Below, piece by piece: positions 1 to 7,513 of a DNA stretch of 13,585 nt. Within the stretch, counting starts at the first letter, position 1; every line of letters starts with the position of its first letter. A program made the position numbers and the translations under genes. This DNA is from Alphaproteobacteria bacterium (GTDB lineage: Bacteria; Pseudomonadota; Alphaproteobacteria; Acetobacterales; Acetobacteraceae). Location of the stretch: contig JAAFHD010000050.1 of the NCBI GenBank assembly GCA_013298245.1, positions 1 to 13,585 of the forward strand, written 5' to 3'. Under the pieces are notes generated by a model, which was given only the letters and a program-made list of their open reading frames with translations, was not told where the DNA came from and searched no databases.

Positions 1-89
1 AAATACGACAGCGGCCGGAAATCCGCGTTCAGCACCAGGGCGGGAAAACCGCCGGACCCCTGCACCAGACTGAGACTGCCATCCGGCAA
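1..89 (-). CDS. HNH endonuclease, N-terminal fragment (cut by the left edge)
   Basis: Only the first 29 codons are present; the gene runs off the left edge. The stretch PALVLNADFRPLSY is the conserved opening of a chromosomal HNH endonuclease family common in alphaproteobacteria; this is recognition of the family, and the catalytic HNH motif itself lies outside the window. I chose the TTG at 89-87 as start because AAGGAG (minus strand, 102-97) sits exactly 7 bases upstream and no in-frame ATG is better placed. The upstream neighbour on the same strand is mrp, 177 bases away. The family's physiological role is not well defined; such proteins are predicted DNA-cutting enzymes. Identity is fairly sure, start codon moderately sure. 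Confidence 0.72.
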   Translation of the reverse strand, partial: MPDGSLSLVQGSGGFPALVLNADFRPLSY

Positions 90-96
90 AGCGCCG

Positions 97-102
97 CTCC
101 TT
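97..102 (-). promoter_or_regulatory. Ribosome binding site for the HNH endonuclease TTG start
   Basis: On the minus strand this reads AAGGAG, followed by 7 bases and then TTG. It is a near-consensus Shine-Dalgarno sequence and is the main reason for choosing the TTG start. It lies in the 3' arm of the short hairpin at 99-111. Confidence 0.65.
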
Positions 103-111
103 CCGCGAAGG
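99..111. repeat. Short hairpin overlapping the HNH ribosome binding site
   Basis: CCTTC-CGC-GAAGG gives a perfect 5-bp stem with a 3-base loop. On the minus-strand transcript its 3' arm contains most of the AAGGAG ribosome binding site, so folding could hide it. The stem is short and chance occurrence is possible. A role in translation control is inference only. Confidence 0.35.
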
Positions 112-266
112 CGGAGGCACCACCAGCCCAATGGCCATCACCGCAAGCTTGCCACCAGTCTTGGTAGAACCACCGCAGTTTCGTGATTTGCATCCCACGG
201 AAAGCGGCGTTTCGCAAGTGCGATACTGCGCCGGACCATGTGACTTTGCGATGAAGAAGCGCGCCG

Positions 267-1361
267 TCACTCCATCACGATGCTGGGCATCGCGGGTGCT
301 TCCGCGCCATTCAGCTTGTCCCAAAGCCGCGCAGCAATCCAGTGGTAGATTCGCGCTTCATCGCTATCCGGCTGCGCGGCCGCGATCGGCGTGCCGGCAT
401 CCGCCAGCTCGCGAATCTTCAGCTTCAACGGCAGCGCGCCCAGGAATTCCGTGCCCAACCGCGCAGCTTCCTTCTCCGCCCCGCCATGCCCGAAAATCTC
501 TTCCCGATGCCCGCAATTCGGGCAGCAGAAGAACGACATGTTCTCGATCAACCCCAGCACCGGCACATTGACCTTCTCGAACATCCGCACGCCGCGCCGC
601 GCATCGATCAGCGCCACATCCTGCGGCGTGGAGACAATCACCGCACCCGCCAGCGGCACGCGCTGCGACATCGTCAGCTGCGCATCGCCGGTGCCCGGCG
701 GCATGTCCACCACCAGCACATCCAGCGTGCCCCATTCCACCTGGCCCATCATCTGTTCCAGCGCGCCCATCACCATCGGGCCGCGCCAGACCATGGGCGT
801 TTCCTGCTCCACCAGAAACCCGATGGACATGGCCGAAAGCCCCCAGCGCCGAATGGGGTGAATGCGCTGCCCGGTCACGCGCGGCTTTTCCTGCGTGCCC
901 AGCATTTGCGGCAGTGAGGGACCATAGATGTCGGCGTCCAGCAGCCCCACCGCCAGGCCCTGCGCCGCCAGCGACACCGCCAGGTTCACCGCCGTGGTGG
1001 ACTTGCCCACGCCGCCCTTGCCGGAGGCCACGGCGATGATCTTCTTCACATCCGGCAACAGCATCGCGCCTTGCCCCGCTGGCGCCTTCGCCGCCGGCAC
1101 AGCGGCGGGCGCGTTGTGCGCGGTCAGCACCACGGTGGCACTCAGCACACCGGGCACGCGTGCCACCGCTGCCTCGGCCGCGGCGCGCACCGGTTCCATC
1201 TGGCGCGCGCGGTCGCGCGGCACGGCCAGTGTCACCTGCACCATGCCGTCGCGCGCGGTGATCGTCTCCACGAAGTTGCTCGCCACCAGGTCTTTCCCGG
1301 TGTCGCCATCCATCACCTTCGCCAAGGCGCCGCGCACCGCGGCCTGCATCGCATCGCTCAT
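267..1361 (-). CDS. mrp: Iron-sulfur cluster carrier protein, Mrp/ApbC P-loop ATPase
   Basis: This cytosolic Mrp/NBP35-family ATPase (364 aa) is thought to carry Fe-S clusters to apoenzymes. Residues 1-80 form a MIP18/DUF59-type domain. After an Ala/Pro linker, the ATPase domain starts near residue 105 with the deviant Walker A motif SGKGGVGKST (113-122), followed by LLDADIYGPS (140-149) and VVDMPPGTGD (217-226). CCPNC at 279-283 supplies the CxxC (C280, C283) that binds the bridging cluster at the dimer interface. The frame is open for another 100 codons upstream, but that extension is Arg/Pro-rich and overlaps hflK, so I start at the ATG at 1361, where the DUF59 domain begins. No strong ribosome binding site precedes it. 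The gene diverges from hflK. The class I fumarase further along is a plausible Fe-S client, which is inference. Identity is very sure. Confidence 0.95.
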   Translation of the reverse strand: MSDAMQAAVRGALAKVMDGDTGKDLVASNFVETITARDGMVQVTLAVPRDRARQMEPVRAAAEAAVARVPGVLSATVVLTAHNAPAAVPAAKAPAGQGAMLLPDVKKIIAVASGKGGVGKSTTAVNLAVSLAAQGLAVGLLDADIYGPSLPQMLGTQEKPRVTGQRIHPIRRWGLSAMSIGFLVEQETPMVWRGPMVMGALEQMMGQVEWGTLDVLVVDMPPGTGDAQLTMSQRVPLAGAVIVSTPQDVALIDARRGVRMFEKVNVPVLGLIENMSFFCCPNCGHREEIFGHGGAEKEAARLGTEFLGALPLKLKIRELADAGTPIAAAQPDSDEARIYHWIAARLWDKLNGAEAPAMPSIVME

Positions 1362-1399
1362 CGCTTGAAAACCCAGCCATCCCGGGACATATGCGCCCA

Positions 1400-1421
1400 G
1401 CACGGCCCCGGCATGCCGTGC
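1400..1421. repeat. Inverted repeat upstream of hflK (7-bp arms)
   Basis: GCACGGC at 1400-1406 and GCCGTGC at 1415-1421 are perfect reverse complements around an 8-base spacer. It could be a hairpin in the hflK leader or an operator. In DNA this GC-rich, chance inverted repeats are frequent. Confidence 0.4.
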
Positions 1422-1428
1422 GAGGTTG

Positions 1429-1443
1429 CGGCCCCGCGGGCCG
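1429..1443. repeat. Inverted repeat upstream of hflK (6-bp arms)
   Basis: CGGCCC (1429-1434) and GGGCCG (1438-1443) pair perfectly around the triplet CGC. It lies 7 bases after the previous inverted repeat, so a transcript through here could fold into two successive hairpins. Confidence 0.35.
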
Positions 1444-1537
1444 TGGCGCACATATGGCCGGACCGGGCGCCGCGCGCATCCCCCCAGGGGAGGCCACGGC
1501 GCCAGGTCACATTCAGGTTTCGGAGAAACAACAGGAC

Positions 1538-2758
1538 ATGTCCTGGAACAACGGTGGCAATTCCCCTTGGGGCAATCCAAAGCCTGGCGGCAATCCGGGC
1601 GGTCCCTGGGGCAACCCGCCGCCGCGCCCGCCTGGTGGCGGCGGTGGCGGTGGCGGCCCAACCGGCCGTGGCCCCGACCTGGATGACGCGATCCGTCGCG
1701 CGCAGGACGCCGTGCGGCGCTTCCTGCCGAATGGGGGTGCAGGTTGGAAAGGCATGGCGCTGTTGGGCATTCTGCTGTTCGGCGGCTATGCGGCGACCGG
1801 CATGTATCGCGTTCAACCAGACGAAGTGGGCGTTGTGATGCGGTTCGGCGCCTTCAACCGCATAACGACGCCGGGCTTCAACTATGCCGCACCTTGGCCG
1901 TTCGAAGCAGTGACCACACCGCGCGTGACACGCATCAATCGGGTGGATGTCGGCTTTCGCGCGCCCGGCGACTCAGTGCCAGGCGGCCGTGCTGTCCCTT
2001 CGCGCGATGTGCTGGCAGAATCGCTGATGCTGACCGGCGACGAGAATATCGTCGATATCGACTTCGCAGTCTTCTGGCGCATCCGCGACGTCGATGACTT
2101 CCTGTTCAACATCCGCAACGCGGAGGAGACCGTGAAATCGGCCGCCGAATCGGTGATGCGCGAGATCATCGGCCGCACGCAAATCCAGGCTGCGCTGACG
2201 GAAGCACGCGCGCAGATCGAACAGGATGTTCGTCGTGGCACCCAGGCGATCCTGGACCAGTATCGCGCGGGCATCGAGGTCACGCAGACGCAGATGCAGA
2301 AGGTGGACCCGCCGGCCGCCGTGGTGGATGCGTTCCGCGACGTGCAGCGCGCCAATGCCGACCGCGAAACCGCGCGCAACCAAGCCGAAAGCTTCCGCAA
2401 CGACATCATCCCCCGTGCGCGCGGTGAGGCCGAGCGGATGGTCGCGGAAGCCCAGGGTTTCCGCGACAGCCAGGTCGCCCGCGCACGCGGTGAAGCGGGG
2501 CGCTTTGCCGCCGTGTTGGCCGCGTATTCACAGGCGCAGGATGTCACGACTCGGCGCATTTATCTGGAGACGATGGAGGAAATCCTCCGGCGCAGCCCGA
2601 TGATCCTGGTGGATGATCGCCTGCAAGGGTTGACGCCTTTCCTGCAACTCGATGGCTCGCGCCCAGCGCCGCGCTCGGTGCCGCCGGCCGCGCTGCAGCC
2701 GCCACCTTCGCCGCCGGTGATGCAGCAACCCACCATCCGTCCAGGAATCGCACGATGA
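1538..2758 (+). CDS. hflK: FtsH protease regulator subunit HflK
   Basis: HflK (406 aa) is an inner-membrane SPFH/prohibitin-family protein that assembles with HflC around the FtsH protease and modulates membrane-protein turnover. The N-terminal 45 residues are Gly/Pro/Asn-rich with PWGNP twice, typical of the cytoplasmic HflK tail. One transmembrane helix follows at about 70-90, then the SPFH domain starting at YRVQPDEVGVVMRFG (90-104), and a charged Ala/Arg/Glu-rich coiled-coil segment at about 265-335. The C-terminal 35 residues are Pro-rich. The frame stays open 49 codons upstream, but I choose the ATG at 1538 because GGAG (1522-1525) lies ahead of it and the Gly-rich HflK N-terminus begins there. 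The stop overlaps the hflC start by 4 bases (ATGA), so the two are translationally coupled. Identity is very sure. Confidence 0.94.
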   Translation: MSWNNGGNSPWGNPKPGGNPGGPWGNPPPRPPGGGGGGGGPTGRGPDLDDAIRRAQDAVRRFLPNGGAGWKGMALLGILLFGGYAATGMYRVQPDEVGVVMRFGAFNRITTPGFNYAAPWPFEAVTTPRVTRINRVDVGFRAPGDSVPGGRAVPSRDVLAESLMLTGDENIVDIDFAVFWRIRDVDDFLFNIRNAEETVKSAAESVMREIIGRTQIQAALTEARAQIEQDVRRGTQAILDQYRAGIEVTQTQMQKVDPPAAVVDAFRDVQRANADRETARNQAESFRNDIIPRARGEAERMVAEAQGFRDSQVARARGEAGRFAAVLAAYSQAQDVTTRRIYLETMEEILRRSPMILVDDRLQGLTPFLQLDGSRPAPRSVPPAALQPPPSPPVMQQPTIRPGIAR

Positions 2759-3633
2759 ACAAGCTTCTTTTCGGCGGCATCGGACTGCTGGTTCTCTTCG
2801 TTCTGGGCCTTGCCTCGGTGTTCACCGTCCAGCAGACGCAGCAGGTGCTGGTCACCCAATTGGGCCAGCCTGTGCGGGTGATCCAGACTCCTGGATTGAA
2901 GTTCAAGATTCCCTTCATCCAGTCGGTGATTCCATTCGACGCGCGCCTGCTGGACTTCGACGGGCCGGGCGAGGAAGTGATTCTGGGCGACCAACGCCGC
3001 CTGATCGTGGACAGCTTCACGCGGTATCGCATCACCAACCCGCTGGTGTTTTTCCAGACGGTGGGCGCCACCGAACAGGGCATCCGCGGCCGCCTGTCCT
3101 CGATCGTCACCTCATCGCTGCGCCGCGTGCTGGCGGGCGAAACGCTGCTGGCCGTGCTGTCCAGCGACCGCACGCGCATCATGGCGGAAATCCGCCGCCA
3201 GGTGAACGAAGAGGCGCAGCGTTTCGGCATCGAGGTGGTCGATGTCCGCATCCGCCGCGCCGACCTGCCGGACGAAAACACGCAAGCCATCCTGGCGCGC
3301 ATGCAGTCCGAACGCGAACGCGTGGCGCGCGAGGCCCGCGCGGAGGGCGCCGAAGTCGCCGCCCGCATCCGTGCCCAGGCCGAACGCGACCGCACCGTGC
3401 TGCTGGCCGAAGCCGAAGCCAATGCCGCCATCCTGCGCGGCACCGGCGAGCAGGACGCCATCCGCATCTTCGCCGAAGCCTTCAACCGCGACCCGGAATT
3501 CTTCCAGTTCTGGCGCACAATGCAGGCCTATCGCGAGGTCTTCAGCAGCGGCGAATCCCGCCTGGTGCTGACGCCGGACAGCGACTTCTTCCGCTTCCTG
3601 CGGGAGATGCCGCAGTTCCCGGCGCGTCGTTGA
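2755..3633 (+). CDS. hflC: FtsH protease regulator subunit HflC
   Basis: HflC (292 aa) is the partner of HflK in the SPFH-family cage around FtsH. A single N-terminal transmembrane helix spans about residues 4-24. The SPFH domain follows, with QQTQQVLVTQLGQPVRVIQ (26-44) and a long central region carrying VVDVRIRRADLP. A charged Ala/Glu/Arg coiled coil lies at about 190-235, and the conserved FYRT-like end region here reads FFQFWRTMQAYRE. The size is close to the usual length. Its ATG overlaps the hflK stop, and AGGA at 2743-2746 is the ribosome binding site. Together with degP downstream it suggests an envelope protein quality-control operon, although a perfect hairpin lies between hflC and degP. 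Identity is very sure. Confidence 0.94.
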   Translation: MNKLLFGGIGLLVLFVLGLASVFTVQQTQQVLVTQLGQPVRVIQTPGLKFKIPFIQSVIPFDARLLDFDGPGEEVILGDQRRLIVDSFTRYRITNPLVFFQTVGATEQGIRGRLSSIVTSSLRRVLAGETLLAVLSSDRTRIMAEIRRQVNEEAQRFGIEVVDVRIRRADLPDENTQAILARMQSERERVAREARAEGAEVAARIRAQAERDRTVLLAEAEANAAILRGTGEQDAIRIFAEAFNRDPEFFQFWRTMQAYREVFSSGESRLVLTPDSDFFRFLREMPQFPARR

Positions 3634-3674
3634 TCCGCGCGGCCCAGCCGCGACGTTGATACGATTTGTTCCAA

Positions 3675-3698
3675 TGGGGTGACGCATCCGTCACCCCA
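3675..3698. repeat. Perfect 24-base inverted repeat between hflC and degP
   Basis: TGGGGTGACG (3675-3684) and CGTCACCCCA (3689-3698) are perfect reverse complements around CATC. The 10-bp stem with a 4-base loop lies 41 bases after the hflC stop and 69 bases before the degP start. No T-tract follows, so it is not a textbook intrinsic terminator. It could be an attenuating or stabilising hairpin, a Rho-associated 3' end, or an operator for degP. The repeat is certain; its function is not. Confidence 0.7.
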
Positions 3699-3767
3699 CC
3701 CCATACCTATTGCATGTAGGCTTTGGCCGGCGTGCCCCGCCGGGGCCGCCACCTCTGAGAGGACCAC

Positions 3768-5327
<1,560 letters not shown>

Positions 5328-5335
5328 AAAGCCGG

Positions 5336-5357
5336 GGGGGGCGACGGCGCGCCCCCC
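5336..5357. terminator. GC hairpin between convergent degP and phaB, likely bidirectional terminator
   Basis: GGGGGGCG (5336-5343) pairs with CGCCCCCC (5350-5357) around ACGGCG. It sits 8 bases beyond the degP stop and 6 bases beyond the phaB stop. In the minus direction the stem is followed closely by a run of four T, which favours termination of phaB. In the plus direction there is no good T-tract. Confidence 0.65.
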
Positions 5358-5363
5358 GATCCT

Positions 5364-6086
5364 TCAGTACATGTGCTGGCCGCCGTTGATGGACAGCGTG
5401 GCGCCGGTGATGAAATCCGCATCATCGGCGGTCAGGAAGGATACGCCGCGCGCGATGTCCTCGGCGCGGCCCAACCGCCCGCGCGGGATTCGCGCCACGA
5501 TCTTTTCCAGCACTTCGGGCGGCACGGCGCGGACCATTTCCGTATCCACATAGCCCGGCGCGATGGCGTTCACCGTGACCTGGTTGCGGGCACCTTCCTG
5601 CGCCAGGGCCTTGGTGAAGCCGTGGATGCCGGACTTGGCAGCGGCGTAGTTCACTTGGCCCAGCTGCCCCGCCTGGCCGTTGACGGAACCGATATTCACG
5701 ATGCGCCCGAACTTGTTGGCACTCATATCGTCCCACACGACCTTGCACATGTTGTAGCAGCTGCCGAGGTTGGTATCGATCACCTCATCCCACCAGGTGC
5801 GGGTCAGCTTGCGCATCATCGCATCGCGCGTGATGCCGGCATTGTTGACCAGGATTTCCACCGGGCCGTGGTCGGCCTTGATGCGCGCCAGTGCCTCGGC
5901 GCAGGCATCGTAATCGGCCACGTTGAACTTCACGCAGGGGATGCCGGTGCGCGCGGTGAACTCCGCCGCGGCCGCGTCATTGCCCGCGTAATTCGCGATC
6001 ACGCGGCGGCCTTGCGCCAGCAATGCCTCGCTGATGGCGGCGCCAATGCCGCGCTGTCCACCCGTCACCAAAGCCAGACGTGCCAT
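5364..6086 (-). CDS. phaB: Acetoacetyl-CoA reductase (PhaB/PhbB type)
   Basis: This short-chain dehydrogenase/reductase (240 aa) matches the NADPH-dependent acetoacetyl-CoA reductases that make (R)-3-hydroxybutyryl-CoA for polyhydroxybutyrate. The cofactor loop is TGGQRGIG (8-15), followed by NNAG (81-84). The catalytic residues are N106, S134, Y147 and K151 (YAAAK at 147-151). The WWDEVIDTNLGSCYNM segment and the C-terminal GGQHMY are characteristic of PhaB rather than FabG. The ATG at 6086 is preceded on the minus strand by GAGGGA at suitable spacing. No phaA thiolase or phaC synthase is in the window, so the gene stands apart from a pha cluster here. It diverges from the histidine phosphatase gene. 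FabG is the main alternative. The assignment is confident. Confidence 0.9.
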   Translation of the reverse strand: MARLALVTGGQRGIGAAISEALLAQGRRVIANYAGNDAAAAEFTARTGIPCVKFNVADYDACAEALARIKADHGPVEILVNNAGITRDAMMRKLTRTWWDEVIDTNLGSCYNMCKVVWDDMSANKFGRIVNIGSVNGQAGQLGQVNYAAAKSGIHGFTKALAQEGARNQVTVNAIAPGYVDTEMVRAVPPEVLEKIVARIPRGRLGRAEDIARGVSFLTADDADFITGATLSINGGQHMY

Positions 6087-6206
6087 TGATTCTGTCCCTC
6101 ACCAGACGTTGTTCCCAGGCGCGGACGCTTGCGCCGAAAGCCGCACGAAATCAAGCACGAAGCGCGAGGCACTTGTGCTGCACCGCACCCGGTTTATGCA
6201 GCGCGC
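6087..6206. promoter_or_regulatory. Divergent phaB / histidine phosphatase intergenic region
   Basis: This stretch of 120 bases separates two divergent genes and must supply both promoters. On the plus strand, TTGTGC (6173-6178) and TATGCA (6195-6200) resemble weak -35 and -10 boxes 16 bases apart. The spacing predicts transcription starting at or next to the ATG at 6207. I find no clear boxes for phaB. Confidence 0.35.
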
Positions 6207-6830
6207 ATGACCTCCACACGCTTCTTCCTGGTTCGCCACGCCATCGTCACGCCGGCCGCGCGGACCATCATGTATGGCGCGATGGATGTGGCGCTGTGCG
6301 ACCTGGCGCTGCGCGAGGAAGCCGCGCTGTATCGCTGGCTGGCGGCGCGGTTGCCGGCGGATGCGGTATGGGTCACGTCCCCGCTCCAGCGCACCAAGGC
6401 GACGGCGGCGGCGATCTTCGCCGGCGGCATGGCGCCCGCGCCATTGCTGGAAGAAGCGGACCTGGCCGAACAGCATCTGGGCGACTGGCAGGGCATCACG
6501 CATGAGGAATTCACCGAACGGCTGACCCACCCCGCGCACCCCTTCTGGCCGCATGGCGCGGAGGAACGCCCGCCTGGCGGTGAAGCGATGTCAGACGTGA
6601 TCGCGCGCGTTGGTGCGTTGCTGGAGCTTTACGCCGCGCGGCACGCGGGGCGCGATGTGGTGATGGTGGCGCATGGCGGCACGATCCGCGCGGCGCTGGC
6701 GCATGCGATGGGGCTGACGCCGCAGCAGGTGCTGCATTTCAGCATCAAGAATCTGGGGCTGACGCGGTTGGAACATGTGGGCGCGGATTGGCGCGTTGCG
6801 GCGGTGAATGAGGAACCGTGGACGCTGTGA
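6207..6830 (+). CDS. Histidine phosphatase family protein (phosphoglycerate mutase / CobC-like)
   Basis: This 207-aa enzyme belongs to the phosphohistidine phosphatase superfamily. The nucleophile motif is VRHA (9-12, His11) instead of the commoner RHG. It is followed by the MYGAMD segment, SPLQRTKATA with Arg62, the EQHLGDWQG segment (88-96), and VAHGG with the second catalytic His156. A YG-x-x-D segment shortly after RHA recalls alpha-ribazole phosphatases (CobC) of alphaproteobacteria, but the substrate cannot be fixed from sequence. The frame is open upstream to a TTG at 6129, but the family N-terminus begins at the ATG at 6207. No ribosome binding site precedes that ATG, consistent with a leaderless message. 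Its stop TGA directly abuts the stop of the convergent DUF2798 gene. Family is sure, substrate unknown. Confidence 0.88.
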   Translation: MTSTRFFLVRHAIVTPAARTIMYGAMDVALCDLALREEAALYRWLAARLPADAVWVTSPLQRTKATAAAIFAGGMAPAPLLEEADLAEQHLGDWQGITHEEFTERLTHPAHPFWPHGAEERPPGGEAMSDVIARVGALLELYAARHAGRDVVMVAHGGTIRAALAHAMGLTPQQVLHFSIKNLGLTRLEHVGADWRVAAVNEEPWTL

Positions 6831-7067
6831 TCAGGGTGGCGCGACGACGCGCGCCACGATGCGCTGCACCAACGGCATCACGAACAGGATGGTGGGGAAG
6901 GCGATGGCCCAGGAAATGCCCCATGCGATGGGCCATCTCGCGACGAAGGCCCAGGTCAAGCCCAGCGCCAGCAGCGTGGAAATGCCGGAGACGACGAAGG
7001 TCATCAGGCAGGTCAGCACCAGGCCCTGGACATAGGGGCGGAAGCGGGCAGGGAGCGGTTGGGGCAT
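6831..7067 (-). CDS. DUF2798 family small membrane protein
   Basis: This 78-aa protein has two predicted transmembrane helices (about 13-37 and 46-68). Its pattern matches DUF2798: a polar basic start (ARFRPYVQG), a Thr/Ser-containing first helix, then WPIAWGISWAIAFPTILFV ending in a basic PLVQRIVARV segment. The function of the family is not known. The ATG at 7067 shares one base with the TGA stop of the upstream membrane gene (TGATG), which implies translational coupling. A TTG one codon earlier is possible but less likely. The stop lies immediately next to the stop of the convergent histidine phosphatase gene. It is probably the last gene of the fumarase operon. Recognition is from pattern memory; a profile search would confirm it. 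Confidence 0.75.
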   Translation of the reverse strand: MPQPLPARFRPYVQGLVLTCLMTFVVSGISTLLALGLTWAFVARWPIAWGISWAIAFPTILFVMPLVQRIVARVVAPP

Positions 7068-7510
7068 CAAAGCGGCCTACGATGGAACGCGCGGAACGCG
7101 ACATAGCCGCAGCCCACCAGGACGCCGAGATCAAGCATGTTGAAGAGGATATCGGGGATGTGCCGTGTCGTCCGCTCGAAGGTCACGGTGACCAGATGCA
7201 GAACTGCAACATAAGCACTCAAAGCGCCAAAAAAATAAAGGGCGAAGCGCCGATCATTTGGAGACATACCTCCGTCCATCCGTTTTGTATGTGCGGCGGC
7301 GCCTCCCCAAATCGCAATTGCCAGCGAGAACAAACCACTGAGGAAGCCGAGCCGCGTCGATCCACTCTCCTGGTAATGGCCCTGAGCATCGAAGTGCGGG
7401 ATCGAGTGGGCGAGTGGTAGACCCGCGGCAGTTGCCAAAAACCCAAACGCCACTTGGCTTCCAGCGAAGAGGATGATCGCGACAATCAGGGGAAGGATCC
7501 AACCCGGCAT
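7067..7510 (-). CDS. Hypothetical four-helix membrane protein
   Basis: I do not recognise this 147-aa protein. Four hydrophobic segments at about 4-30, 54-73, 88-110 and 120-139 suggest an integral inner-membrane protein. Between helices 1 and 2 lies a polar loop with His/Tyr/Gln (HSIPHFDAQGHYQESGST), and between 2 and 3 a loop with KRMDGGMSPNDRR. The ATG at 7510 starts 3 bases after the fumarase stop and has GGAG 7 bases upstream, inside the end of the fumarase gene. It overlaps the next gene by one base. Its DNA is poorer in GC than its neighbours: I count 45% over 7201-7260 and 57% over 7261-7320, whereas the surroundings are mostly well above 60%. That could mean recent acquisition or weak constraint. 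The gene is probably real, its function unknown. Confidence 0.75.
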   Translation of the reverse strand: MPGWILPLIVAIILFAGSQVAFGFLATAAGLPLAHSIPHFDAQGHYQESGSTRLGFLSGLFSLAIAIWGGAAAHTKRMDGGMSPNDRRFALYFFGALSAYVAVLHLVTVTFERTTRHIPDILFNMLDLGVLVGCGYVAFRAFHRRPL

Positions 7511-7513
7511 CGT

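Larger units (their letters stand above)
90..266. other. Gap between mrp and the HNH endonuclease gene
   Basis: This stretch of 177 bases separates two minus-strand genes. Besides the ribosome binding site and hairpin at its left end, I see no convincing coding frame, no T-tract terminator after mrp and no clear promoter boxes. The open frames that cross it lack family motifs. Confidence 0.5.
1362..1537. promoter_or_regulatory. Divergent mrp / hflK intergenic region with inverted repeats
   Basis: This stretch of 176 bases must hold the promoters of both mrp and hflK. It contains two perfect inverted repeats (1400-1421 and 1429-1443) and the heptamer ACATATG twice (1387-1393 and 1450-1456, start to start 63 bases). 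I could not assign -35/-10 boxes with confidence. That it serves as the promoter region is inferred from the divergent layout. Confidence 0.5.

Noticed and set aside
29..217. A 62-codon minus-strand frame at the left edge with Trp/Cys-rich sequence.
   Set aside because: Another frame of the same strand (1-89) reads the conserved HNH endonuclease N-terminus behind a strong ribosome binding site, so this frame is spurious.
1364..1394. CTTGAAA followed by CATATGC upstream of hflK, resembling a heat-shock (RpoH) promoter.
   Set aside because: The -35 match is good, but the spacer is 20 bases from CTTG and the -10 box has two mismatches. The element also lies immediately beside the mrp start codon. 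Too weak to annotate as a promoter.
1391..1537. A 49-codon N-terminal extension of hflK.
   Set aside because: The extension is Arg/Pro/Gly-rich without family similarity. The ATG at 1538 has a ribosome binding site and begins the typical Gly-rich HflK N-terminus.
1613..1660. The GGT/GGC-rich tract in hflK as a possible simple-sequence repeat or phase-variable site.
   Set aside because: It encodes the glycine run usual for the HflK N-terminal tail and is built of mixed glycine codons, not a uniform repeat unit.
1362..1661. A 100-codon N-terminal extension of mrp.
   Set aside because: It is low-complexity Arg/Pro/Cys-rich sequence that overlaps the start of hflK on the other strand. The DUF59 domain begins at the ATG at 1361.
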